Below are positions 28,285-39,549 of a stretch of DNA of 64,000 nt, one piece after another; within the stretch, counting starts at the first letter, position 1; each line of letters opens with the position of its first letter. The notes below the pieces were generated by a model, which was not told the origin of the DNA, ran no database searches, and was given only the letters and a program-made list of their open reading frames with translations. The position numbers and the translations under genes were made by a program. The stretch covers positions 4,146-68,145 of the forward strand of contig JBECKR010000278.1 in the NCBI GenBank assembly GCA_040235415.1, written 5' to 3'. The stretch comes from JBECKR01 sp040235415. Lineage in GTDB: Bacteria; Acidobacteriota; Polarisedimenticolia; Polarisedimenticolales; Polarisedimenticolaceae.

Positions 28285-31200
28285 ATGAGAATCGTCGATC
28301 GCTATCTCGAGAAGCCTCACTTGGTAACCTCGCTGGTCATTCTCGCTGCGGTGGTCGGCGTGATCGGCTACCGCAAGATGCCGGTCAACCTGTTTCCCGA
28401 TTCCGAGCGGCCGCAGATCGCGGTGGTCACCGTCTATCCCGGCGCCTCGTCCCCGGACGTCGAGTCGGAAGTCTCGCGGACCATCGAGAAAGAGCTGAAC
28501 ACGATCGAACAAGTCCGCCGCGTCGTTTCGGTCAGCAAGGACGAGGTCTCGGCGGTTACCGTGGAGTTCGAGTACTCGAAGGGGCTGGATTCCGCGGCTA
28601 CCGACGTGGCCAACGGCCTGCAGAAGATCGCGGCGGCGCTGCCTTCGACGATCCGTCCACCGATGATCTTCAAAGTCTCGTCCGCCACCCCGGCCGTGCT
28701 CACGCTGGCCATGCGGCCGACGGATGACTCGCCGATGGACCTGTCGATGGTGCGGCAGGTGGCGGACAACGCAGTGAAGGAACGGCTGCTTCAACTTCCC
28801 GACGTGGCGAACGTCGAGGTCTTCGGCGCACACCAACCGGTGATTCGGGTGGACCTCGACCGCGACCGGATGGAGCGGTTCCATCTGACCGCGCTCGAGA
28901 TCCGGCAGAGCCTGAGCGCCTTCAACGCCAATCAGCCGATCGGATTGCTGGTCACCGACGGCAGCCAGTTCCTGCTGAAGCGAACGGGAGAGTTCCAGCG
29001 CGTCTCCGACGCGGGCCGCATCACGGTTGCCCGTGGTCCCGAGGGGGACGTCCATCTTGCGGATGTCGCGACGATCCGGCGGGGCGTACTCGAGCCGCAG
29101 AGCGCCTACCATGGCGACGGCGAGCCGGCGATCGCCGTCAACATCCAGCGGGCCACGACGGGATTCGCGCTGTCGACCATCGCCGAAGTCGGCTCCGTGA
29201 TCCCTGAACTCGAGCGGACGTACCCGGGCATCGAGTTCAGCATCCCGGACACTCAGGGCACCCTGATCGAACTCTCCGTCGGAAACATGCTCGACGCTCT
29301 GCGCGACGCGGTGATTCTCACGATACTGGTGGTCTTCCTGTTTCTCGCCGACCTGCGCAGCATGACGATGGCCGCGATCTCGATTCCCTTCACCTACGTG
29401 CTGACCTTCGCCGTGATGTGGCTGATCGGCTACGAGTTCAACATGGTCACCCTCACCGCGGTGATCATCGCCGTCGGCATGTTGCTGGACGATGCGATCG
29501 TGGTGCTCGAGAACATCGAACGCCACTATCGTGAGAACGGGACGGACATCACGAAGGCGGTCGTCGGCGGGACCGAGGAAGTGATGCTGGCGGTCTTCTC
29601 GGGCACCTACTCGACGGCGATGGTCTTGCTGCCGATCATCTTCATCGGCGGCTTTGTGCAGACCGTTCTGCGACCGCTTGCGGTCTCATTGACGGTCGCG
29701 TTGTTCTCGTCGTACGTCATTTCCGTGACCGTGATCCCGCTGCTCGCTCCCTTGGTCCTCAGGCGCTCGGGCGGACACGGCAAGAACCGTTTCGAGCGCA
29801 TCGTCAACTTGTTCAACAGATTCATCGTCGATCCGGTCCGCGACTTCTACGTGAAATTGACCGGTGTAGGGCTGCGGCACCGGGGACTGCTTCTGCTGGT
29901 GGGAGTGCTGCTGCTGGTCGTCTCGGCACGGCAAATGCCCTTGGTCGGCCGCGACCTGATGCCGCCCATGGACACCGGCATCGTCAAGATCGCGTTCGAA
30001 ACCGACGCCAATACCTCCCTCGCGGCCACAGAGCGGGTTCTTTCGCGCATGGAGACGATCGTCCGGAAACAGCCGGAAGTGACATCGGTTTCATCCGTGA
30101 TCGGATCCGAGCCGGCCGTGATCTCGTTCGGCGCCGCTCGCCTTCCGCAGCAGGGGATGATCACGGTCCATCTGGTGGATCGATTCCATCGTTCCGATTC
30201 GATCTGGGACATCGAGAGCGGATTGCGGGACGAGTTCCGGACGGTCCCCGGCCTGAGGAGCGTGGACGTCTTCGATTTCGGGGCGACGCCGCTGTCCACG
30301 ATCCGCGCGCCGGTGGACGTGATGATCTCGGGCCCCGACCTGCTTGCTCTGGATCGCATCGGAGGAGAGGTCGAAAAACGTCTGCGAGAGCACTTGCGCG
30401 ACGCCACATCGATCACACGTTCGTGGACGATGGATTCGACGGAAGTCCACTTCACCGCGGACCCCGAGCAATTGGCGCGCTACCAGATCTCTCCCGCCGC
30501 CGTCGCGGCCCAGCTCGGCGGCGCGGTGCGCGGAATGCCGAGCTCGGTCTTTCGCGTTCCGAACCAGGACGGGCTGGCAGTCTGGGTCCAACTCCCCCGG
30601 GCCCAGCGGGAGCATGCCGAGCAGCTCGATTCGTATCCGATCCTGACCTCGCGGGGGCCTGTCCCGCTGGCCGAGTTGGGAACGATCACGCACGAACCGG
30701 TCGCCTCGGCGATCACGCGTCAGGGTCTGCAGCGGACTCTGGACATCCAGGCGTATCGGTCGCGGCGGCCGATCTCACACCTTCAAGAGGACGTCGAGAC
30801 GGCGCTCGCGGGTCTCGAGCTGCCCCCGGGCTACCGGATCAGTCACGAGGGTGAGATCAAGCAACTCAACGAATCGTTCGGCCGCCTGGGCCAGGCGCTG
30901 GTTCTGGGCCTGGTCCTGCTGTATTTCTCGCTTGTGCCGGCGTTCAAGTCGTGGATCCACCCGCTCACGATCATGTCGGCGATTCCTCTCGCGCTGATCG
31001 GCGCGGCGTGGGGCATGTTGATCGCCGGCAAGCACGGTTGCATGCCCTCGATGATGGGGATGATCCTGCTGGCCGGCATCGTGGTCAAGAACTCGATCCT
31101 GTTGATCGACTTCGTGGCCGAGGCCAAGGCGCGCGGTGCGAACACCTACGACGCGTTGATCGGGTCGGTGAAGATCCGCACGCGCCCGATCCTGATGACC

Positions 31201-31416
31201 GCAGTCGCCACGGCGGTGGGGATGCTCCCGATCGCCCTCGAGTGGGCCATCGGACTCGAGCGCCTGTCGCCCCTGGCGATCGTGGCGATCTTCGGGTTGA
31301 TGGTCTCGACGTTCCTCACCATGGTCTACGTCCCGATCCTGTACTCGCTGTTCGAGGACGCCGCAAACTTCCTGCGGGCCAGATTCGTGGTGCGTCCGGC
31401 GGAGAGCCGGGGTTGA
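28285..31416 (+). CDS. RND efflux transporter (AcrB/HAE1-like superfamily)
   Basis: This 1043-residue inner-membrane drug/proton antiporter shows the standard layout: TM1 at about residues 12-30, the porter loop beginning PVNLFPDSERPQI, the TM4 motif VGMLLDDAIVVLEN with Asp402-Asp403, a second porter domain, and the TM10 motif GIVVKNSILLIDF with Lys935. These are the proton-relay residues of AcrB-type pumps rather than the DFG/DG pattern of metal pumps, so organic substrates are likely. The ATG at 28285 is chosen over upstream starts that overlap the adaptor gene. It completes a repressor-TolC-adaptor-pump operon. Confidence 0.92.
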   Translation: MRIVDRYLEKPHLVTSLVILAAVVGVIGYRKMPVNLFPDSERPQIAVVTVYPGASSPDVESEVSRTIEKELNTIEQVRRVVSVSKDEVSAVTVEFEYSKGLDSAATDVANGLQKIAAALPSTIRPPMIFKVSSATPAVLTLAMRPTDDSPMDLSMVRQVADNAVKERLLQLPDVANVEVFGAHQPVIRVDLDRDRMERFHLTALEIRQSLSAFNANQPIGLLVTDGSQFLLKRTGEFQRVSDAGRITVARGPEGDVHLADVATIRRGVLEPQSAYHGDGEPAIAVNIQRATTGFALSTIAEVGSVIPELERTYPGIEFSIPDTQGTLIELSVGNMLDALRDAVILTILVVFLFLADLRSMTMAAISIPFTYVLTFAVMWLIGYEFNMVTLTAVIIAVGMLLDDAIVVLENIERHYRENGTDITKAVVGGTEEVMLAVFSGTYSTAMVLLPIIFIGGFVQTVLRPLAVSLTVALFSSYVISVTVIPLLAPLVLRRSGGHGKNRFERIVNLFNRFIVDPVRDFYVKLTGVGLRHRGLLLLVGVLLLVVSARQMPLVGRDLMPPMDTGIVKIAFETDANTSLAATERVLSRMETIVRKQPEVTSVSSVIGSEPAVISFGAARLPQQGMITVHLVDRFHRSDSIWDIESGLRDEFRTVPGLRSVDVFDFGATPLSTIRAPVDVMISGPDLLALDRIGGEVEKRLREHLRDATSITRSWTMDSTEVHFTADPEQLARYQISPAAVAAQLGGAVRGMPSSVFRVPNQDGLAVWVQLPRAQREHAEQLDSYPILTSRGPVPLAELGTITHEPVASAITRQGLQRTLDIQAYRSRRPISHLQEDVETALAGLELPPGYRISHEGEIKQLNESFGRLGQALVLGLVLLYFSLVPAFKSWIHPLTIMSAIPLALIGAAWGMLIAGKHGCMPSMMGMILLAGIVVKNSILLIDFVAEAKARGANTYDALIGSVKIRTRPILMTAVATAVGMLPIALEWAIGLERLSPLAIVAIFGLMVSTFLTMVYVPILYSLFEDAANFLRARFVVRPAESRG

Positions 31417-31623
31417 GCGATGATGCCCACTCGGTGCGGGTGCCCATCCGGATGTCCATGAGCTCCGGACCAGACCTCCTCGTAACTCTCGGAAACGGGA
31501 AGGGGCGACGAATCAGCAAAACGTCGAACACCGCCCTCGGGCCCTGAGCAGCGCTATACTCGACCCCGGCACGGGTTCGCGGGGACGCCGGAGTCGAGAC
31601 AAGCACCCACTACCGGACGCGAA
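31417..31623. other. Intergenic region
   Basis: There is no gene. A TATACT hexamer at 31555-31560 could be a -10 element for the lipoprotein gene at 31624, but no good -35 lies 16-18 bases upstream. Confidence 0.3.
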
Positions 31624-33834
31624 ATGCGGCCTATCTCGCCTATTCGTCCTGCGGCGATCGTCCTGCTGGGCTTGACCCTCACGCTGGTTTCGTGCCCGAG
31701 CACCGTGAGGATTCGACTGGTACCCGTCGACACCACCTACGCGTGGATCCAGCGCGGGCTACCGGTCTCCGACGAACCCAGCGCCGGGACGCTCCAGTTC
31801 CTGCGCCTCCACGGGCTGGACCCGATGTGGAGGGACGATCCGGCGGCCGCGCTGAGAGCGCTGAACATTACCGACGAGCTTGGCGTCGCGGGGCGCTTTT
31901 CCATCGTGGAGTTGTCGCTTCTGGTCGCGCGCCGGTCGCGGGCGCGGGCGCACGGGGACCGCCTTCGACTCTACCTCGACACAGCGGCGCGGGCATGGGG
32001 ATACCTGTTCGACCCGAGGCCGGACGGCCCCGCCCCGGCGTTCGACCGCAACTATGCTCCGGCGCTAATGATCTACGCCGACGCGGTGGCGCGGGTCGTG
32101 GAGGTCCTCGCGACAACGGGGGCGGTGCGCGACACCGGAACGACGATCGCGGTCGGGGATTCGGCGGGAGCGTTCGCGCTGTTCGTCGGCCGAGGCGACT
32201 GGCGGTTCGACGAGTTCAGCTCGCTGGTCCCCGCCGACCGCTTCACGGTCGAGGGTCTCCCCGAGCGTTTCATCCGCTACGGGCTGGGCGCACCGTTCGC
32301 CGGCCTCCTCGCTCCCGACGCGTCCGTGCAGGCATCCGCCTTCTATCCGCCCCGAGGGCTCGCGGTCCCGGTCACGGCGCTGATTCGCTTCGCTCCGGCC
32401 GACCGAGACGACCCGGGGCAGAGGTGCGCCGTTCTGGAACTCGTGGACCCGAGTTCCACGGCGAGCCTGGAGGTCGGCGGCCACAGCGTGCCGGTCGCGG
32501 CGGATTTCACCGCACCGTACGGGTATCTCGCCTCTCTGGGAGAGCACGAGATCCGGACGATCGGCACCAAAGGCATGTTCTCCCCGTCTTCGACCGGCTC
32601 GTTCCACCGCCTGATCTTCATGGAGCCGTACGACCCCGAGAAGACTCCTCTCGTCTTGGTGCACGGCCTCGGGTCGGATCCCTCGACTTGGCTCGCGCTC
32701 ACCACCAGCGTCGAGGGTGCCCCGGTTCTTCGAAGGAGCTATCAGGTCTGGTACTTCATCTACCCGAGCGGGGAGCCGTTTCTGTGGACGGCGGCCATGT
32801 TGCGCGACTCGCTTGAGGAGGTGCGACGAAGCCTCGACCCGGGGGGCGTCGCCCCTGCGATGCACTCGATGGTCCTCGTCGGCCACAGCATGGGCGGTCT
32901 GCTCGTCAAGACGACCGTCGCGGACAGCGGAGACAGGCTATGGGACACCGTGTTCACGGTCCCACCGGGGGCGATCGAGCTGCCCGAGACGGAGCGCGCG
33001 GCCCTCGAGAATGCCCTGTTTTTCGAGCCGAAACCGTACGTCCGGCGTGTGATCTTCCTTTCCACGCCGCAACGGGGGTGCACCCTGGCCAGGAGCCTCC
33101 GCGGGCGGATCGCCTCGGCTCTCATCACGCTGCCGCAGGCGTTCTCCGACATGCTGCGCTCCATCGCGCTGCATCAGCCGGCGAGCGTCACGCCGCGCAT
33201 GCGCGCCATCCTGAAGAAGGGTGGAGCCGATGCGGTCCGCGTGCTCCGCCCCGACAACCCGATGATGCGCGCGTTCGCCACGATTCCGATCGCCCCGGGC
33301 GTGCCGTACCACACCATCCTCGGCAATCATGGGGGGGAAGGCGCCGACCAGTCCGGCGACGGCGTGGTGTCGTACACGAGCGGACATCTCGACGGAGCCG
33401 CGTCCGAGGCGGTCGTCGCTTGCGACCACCACAGCACATCGTGCCAGGCGGCGATCAACGAGGTGCTGCGAATCTTGCGAGAAGACGTAGACCACCACCG
33501 CGTCGACTCGGCCGAAGGCAGGGATCTCGGACGTATCCGGAGAGCGGGAATCTCGGAACCAGGAAGCACCCCAACACAGTCGACGAGCGAAAGAGCGTGT
33601 TCGTCACGCTCAACGAGACGCGCTGTCCCACCTATCCGGAGGATTGTCCTACCTCCCGAATCGCCCTCCCCAGGAACGCGTGGATCTCCTCCGACGTCAG
33701 TGCCGTCGGGAATGACGCGAAGCCGAGCAGCGCTCGGGACGCCCGATCGACCGCGACGGCCACGCCGGCGAGGGAGATGGCGTGCACAATGCCGGACGCC
33801 ACGAGGCTGGACCACTCCCGGGGTAGACGAGTAG
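31624..33834 (+). CDS. Lipoprotein alpha/beta hydrolase with aberrant C-terminal tail
   Basis: This 736-residue protein starts with a lipoprotein signal (LLGLTLTLVSC, Cys24). The C-terminal half is an alpha/beta-hydrolase (lipase/PGAP1-like): PLVLVHGLGSDPSTW near residue 343 supplies the oxyanion HG, and VGHSMGG carries the nucleophile Ser422. A likely acid (DGVVSY) and catalytic His (CDHHS) follow near residues 580-605. The ~300-residue N-terminal half is unrecognised. The fold should end near LRILREDV (about residue 625, DNA 33495). The remaining ~110 residues are Arg/Pro/Ser-rich and overlap a transposase remnant on the other strand, so the natural stop was probably lost. A surface esterase or lipase role is inferred. 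Confidence 0.75.
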   Translation: MRPISPIRPAAIVLLGLTLTLVSCPSTVRIRLVPVDTTYAWIQRGLPVSDEPSAGTLQFLRLHGLDPMWRDDPAAALRALNITDELGVAGRFSIVELSLLVARRSRARAHGDRLRLYLDTAARAWGYLFDPRPDGPAPAFDRNYAPALMIYADAVARVVEVLATTGAVRDTGTTIAVGDSAGAFALFVGRGDWRFDEFSSLVPADRFTVEGLPERFIRYGLGAPFAGLLAPDASVQASAFYPPRGLAVPVTALIRFAPADRDDPGQRCAVLELVDPSSTASLEVGGHSVPVAADFTAPYGYLASLGEHEIRTIGTKGMFSPSSTGSFHRLIFMEPYDPEKTPLVLVHGLGSDPSTWLALTTSVEGAPVLRRSYQVWYFIYPSGEPFLWTAAMLRDSLEEVRRSLDPGGVAPAMHSMVLVGHSMGGLLVKTTVADSGDRLWDTVFTVPPGAIELPETERAALENALFFEPKPYVRRVIFLSTPQRGCTLARSLRGRIASALITLPQAFSDMLRSIALHQPASVTPRMRAILKKGGADAVRVLRPDNPMMRAFATIPIAPGVPYHTILGNHGGEGADQSGDGVVSYTSGHLDGAASEAVVACDHHSTSCQAAINEVLRILREDVDHHRVDSAEGRDLGRIRRAGISEPGSTPTQSTSERACSSRSTRRAVPPIRRIVLPPESPSPGTRGSPPTSVPSGMTRSRAALGTPDRPRRPRRRGRWRAQCRTPRGWTTPGVDE

Positions 33835-33850
33835 GGGCGAAGCGGCGCAA
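33632..33850 (-). pseudogene. Remnant of a DDE integrase-core transposase
   Basis: A 72-residue minus-strand frame reads GVAVAVDRASRALLGFASF followed by PTALTSEEIHAFLGRAIREV. This matches the part of rve-type transposase catalytic cores around the first conserved Asp (V-D-x-x-S-R, then GF, then a helix ending FLGRAI). Stops bound it on both sides and the remaining D and E motifs are absent, so it is a small fragment. It lies beneath the anomalous C-terminal tail of the hydrolase gene, suggesting that insertion and decay of a mobile element altered that gene's end. Confidence 0.5.
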
Positions 33851-33939
33851 GCTGGGCTACGACCGCCGACAAACAAGCCCGATCGTAACCGTGTTCTCGA
33901 GCGAATTCGACGAAAGGGGCGGCCGCATCGGGAGTGACG

Positions 33940-36495
33940 TTACTTATCGAGCGCCGCTCTCGCCGCCTTCACGCGAGCGTCGTCGTCCCCGGCGGCGGGG
34001 GCGAGAACCTCGACCCCGTCGCTCAGCAAGGAACGGGCTTCGGCGTGCCGGACCCCGCGGGAGAGCAGGTTGAGCCCCAGGTCGATGCGGCTCTCCGCGG
34101 TCTGGCGATGTTTCTCGCCCAGCGCGAAGATCCGGATCCGGAGCGCCTCGCGCAGCGCCCGCTCGGCGCCGACGTCGTCGCCGCGCGCCGTGCGCAGCGA
34201 CGCGAGCACGGCCAGCGCCGCGGCGACGTCCGGGTGATTCGCGCCCTCGCCCGCGCTCATCAACCCGATCCCCTCGACGATGGACGCCTCCGCCTCCTCG
34301 AGCCGGTTCAGGCCGTACCACAGAACCATGCCGCGATTGAACAACGTGCGACCGACCGCGGGATCGTTCGGTCCGAGCGCCTCGCGGCGCACCGCCGCCG
34401 CCTGGTCGAGAAGCTCCAGGGTCTTCTCCGGACGACCGGAGCGGTAGTACACGTTGCCCAGATTCTCGAGGGCGACCGCGACGTCCGGGTGCTTGTCGCC
34501 GAGCAAGCGCTTCGTGCTCTCGAGCCTCTCGAGCATCACGGTCTCCGCCCGTTCGTACTCTCCCTTGCGCAGCAGCAGGATCGCGAGCGTGTTCCGCCCC
34601 TGGTTGACCATCGGGTGGTCTTCACCGAACGTCTTCTCGTAGAGGTCGAGCGCCTCGATCGCGAGCGGCTCGGCCTCGTCGAGCTTCCCCTGGTTCGACA
34701 GCACGTCCGCCTGGAGCTGCAGGCTCTCCGCGAGCCACCTCGTGGGGCTCGGCTGGGCGCGCCCGATCGCGATCGCCTCCTCGATCGGCGTCTCGGCGTC
34801 GTCGACCCTGCCCGAGAAGAACAAGGCGTAGGCGAGATCGTTCAGGCGCTCGCCGAGGCGGGCGTTGCCCGGATCCGCGGCGCGCTGCGCCTCGATGCCG
34901 TTGTTCGCCGCATCGATCGCCTCGTCGTAGCGGCCCGTCATGTGATACAGGCGGCTCAGCTCGCCCCACGCGGTCGCGGTGTCGGCGTCGCGCGGGCCCT
35001 TGTGCCCGACGTACAGGTCGACCGCGCGGCGGAGCTGCACCTCGGCCTTGACGTACTCTCCCAGATTGCTGTAGGCGGCACCGAGGGTCTCGCGCACGTC
35101 GGCCTCGACCAGCGGCTGGTTCGCGAAGGCCGTGTCGATCCGGCCGAGCGACCGGTCGAGCGCCTCGAGGATCGTGACGTCACGGCCGCCGCCCGCCTGG
35201 GGGTTCGCGGTCTCGAGTGTCTCCTTCAGGAACCCCTGGATCGCGGTCGCCCGGTCCGCCTCGGCCTGCGCCCGATCGCGCTCGATGGCGAGACGACGCG
35301 CCTGCCAGGCCATCGATCCGGCGAACGCGACGAGGAGCAGCGCGACCAGGCCGGCGAACGCGGTCGGCAGCGGGTTCCGCCGCACGAGCTTGCGCAGCTG
35401 GTACACCGTGCTCGGCGGCCGCGCCAGGATCGGTTGCGACGCGAGGTAGCGCCGGATGTCCGTCGCCAGCGCCGCGGCGCTTCCGTAGCGGTCGTTCGCG
35501 TCCCGCTCGAGCGCTTTCGCGACGATCGTCTCGACGTCCCCGTCGAGCCTGCGCGTCCCCTTCCAGATCGTCCGCAGGGAGCGAACGCGGCCCTGCTCGA
35601 TCACGCGCAGCGCCTCGACGACCGAGAGCGAGCCGAGATCGTGCGGGAGCGCCCCCGCCAGCATCTCGTACAGGATCGCGCCCAGCGCGTAGACGTCGGT
35701 CCGCACGTCGATCTCGTCGGGTCGGCCGCGCGCCTGCTCCGGGCTCATGTATGCGAGGGTGCCCTTGATCACCCCGATCTCGGTCACGCGGGTCGCCAGT
35801 ACGTCTCCGTCCGTGATCCGGGCCAGCCCGAAATCGAGGATCTTCACGCGCGGGACCGGCGCATCCGGCTCCCCCTCGGTGACGAGCAGGTTCGACGGCT
35901 TGAGGTCGCGGTGGATGACTCCGCGCTGATGCGCGTAGTTCACCGCTTCGGCGATCTCGGCGAGCATGGCGAGCCTGCGGCGAAGCTCGGCGTTATCGAG
36001 CGAGGCATCCCGGCGCAGGTAGTCGGACAGCGTCCGCCCGCGCACGAGCTCCATGGCGAAGAAGTGCAGGCCTTCGGTCGTCCGACCCGACTCGTAGATC
36101 CGCGCGATGAGAGGGTGCTCGAGGCGCGCCAGCACGTCGATCTCGCGGCGGAACATCGCCAGCCGCTCGTCGTCGACCGCCGCACCGCCCCGGACGACCT
36201 TGAGCGCGACGACGCGGGCGGGCGACCGTTGCTCGGCCTCGTACACCACCCCCATCGCGCCGCGGCCGAGGAAGCCGAGGATCCGATAATCCCCGATCCG
36301 CGTCGGGAGAGGCTCGTGCGAGTCGGCGGCGGCCGACGAGCCGGCACGCGTCAGCGTCGGATCGTTCGCCCCCCCGTCCGACAATCCGAAGCCCTCCGTC
36401 GCGGACGGTACCACGGGTCGGCCGGCGTCGGGCGTCGTTTCGAGCGCCGGTCGTCCGGGCCCTCCTTTCACGAATCGCCGTTCCGAGATCCTCAT
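33940..36495 (-). CDS. Membrane Ser/Thr protein kinase with TPR domain
   Basis: This 851-residue protein has the kinase domain at about residues 68-345 with GRGAMG (77-82), Lys99, HRDLKPSN (Asp197) and DFG (Asp221), and an activation segment ending GTLAYMSPEQA. A transmembrane helix lies at about 375-397. The rest is a long array of TPR units of the kinesin-light-chain type (GDKHPDVAVALENLGNVYY and similar). The N-terminal ~65 residues are low-complexity. The ATG at 36495 sits almost back to back with the divergent kinase gene starting at 36566. Function is probably reception of an envelope signal; the target is unknown. Confidence 0.9.
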   Translation of the reverse strand: MRISERRFVKGGPGRPALETTPDAGRPVVPSATEGFGLSDGGANDPTLTRAGSSAAADSHEPLPTRIGDYRILGFLGRGAMGVVYEAEQRSPARVVALKVVRGGAAVDDERLAMFRREIDVLARLEHPLIARIYESGRTTEGLHFFAMELVRGRTLSDYLRRDASLDNAELRRRLAMLAEIAEAVNYAHQRGVIHRDLKPSNLLVTEGEPDAPVPRVKILDFGLARITDGDVLATRVTEIGVIKGTLAYMSPEQARGRPDEIDVRTDVYALGAILYEMLAGALPHDLGSLSVVEALRVIEQGRVRSLRTIWKGTRRLDGDVETIVAKALERDANDRYGSAAALATDIRRYLASQPILARPPSTVYQLRKLVRRNPLPTAFAGLVALLLVAFAGSMAWQARRLAIERDRAQAEADRATAIQGFLKETLETANPQAGGGRDVTILEALDRSLGRIDTAFANQPLVEADVRETLGAAYSNLGEYVKAEVQLRRAVDLYVGHKGPRDADTATAWGELSRLYHMTGRYDEAIDAANNGIEAQRAADPGNARLGERLNDLAYALFFSGRVDDAETPIEEAIAIGRAQPSPTRWLAESLQLQADVLSNQGKLDEAEPLAIEALDLYEKTFGEDHPMVNQGRNTLAILLLRKGEYERAETVMLERLESTKRLLGDKHPDVAVALENLGNVYYRSGRPEKTLELLDQAAAVRREALGPNDPAVGRTLFNRGMVLWYGLNRLEEAEASIVEGIGLMSAGEGANHPDVAAALAVLASLRTARGDDVGAERALREALRIRIFALGEKHRQTAESRIDLGLNLLSRGVRHAEARSLLSDGVEVLAPAAGDDDARVKAARAALDK

Positions 36496-36565
36496 GGCCG
36501 CTTCGACGGCTGCGGGGGCCGAGGCACGGGAAGGGGTGATCGGGTGCCCCGCCCCGGGAGGTACA

Positions 36566-39283
<2,718 letters not shown>

Positions 39284-39549
39284 ATCGGGCGTCCCTCCGG
39301 GTGTCCAGGATCCTCGGACCGTCGAGCGCACCGGATCGGCCTCGGATACCGGAAAGGCCGGGTTCGAGCCCCGGCGCCGGCGCCATTCGCGAACCGGCCG
39401 CTCCGAAAGAGGAAGAGCGTCCATGTCCCCAAGCTCGACACGGACGGATCCCGGATCGCGCTAAGATCGAGCGACTCGGGTGGGAATCCAAATCGTCGGG
39501 GACGAGGGATCCAGCAGGCGGACGGAGCCAACGGTTTCGCCGGCCCCCC
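39284..39549. other. Intergenic region with tRNA-like remnant
   Basis: There is no protein-coding frame with support. The middle holds a tRNA-like 3' half (see 39329-39394). Confidence 0.4.
39329..39394 (+). other. Degenerate tRNA-like sequence
   Basis: CCGGG, the loop TTCGAGC and CCCGG form a perfect T-arm (39358-39374), followed by seven acceptor-like bases, one discriminator base and CCA. Upstream, AGCGCACC resembles the 3' side of a D-arm, and a CTCGGAT loop would present anticodon CGG in a partly mispaired stem. The 5' acceptor strand complementary to CGCCGGC is missing, so this is a remnant or mimic, not a functional gene. Confidence 0.25.

Noticed and set aside
39329..39394. A complete tRNA-Pro gene
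   Set aside because: The T-arm and CCA-like end are good, but the 5' acceptor strand is missing and the anticodon stem is mispaired.
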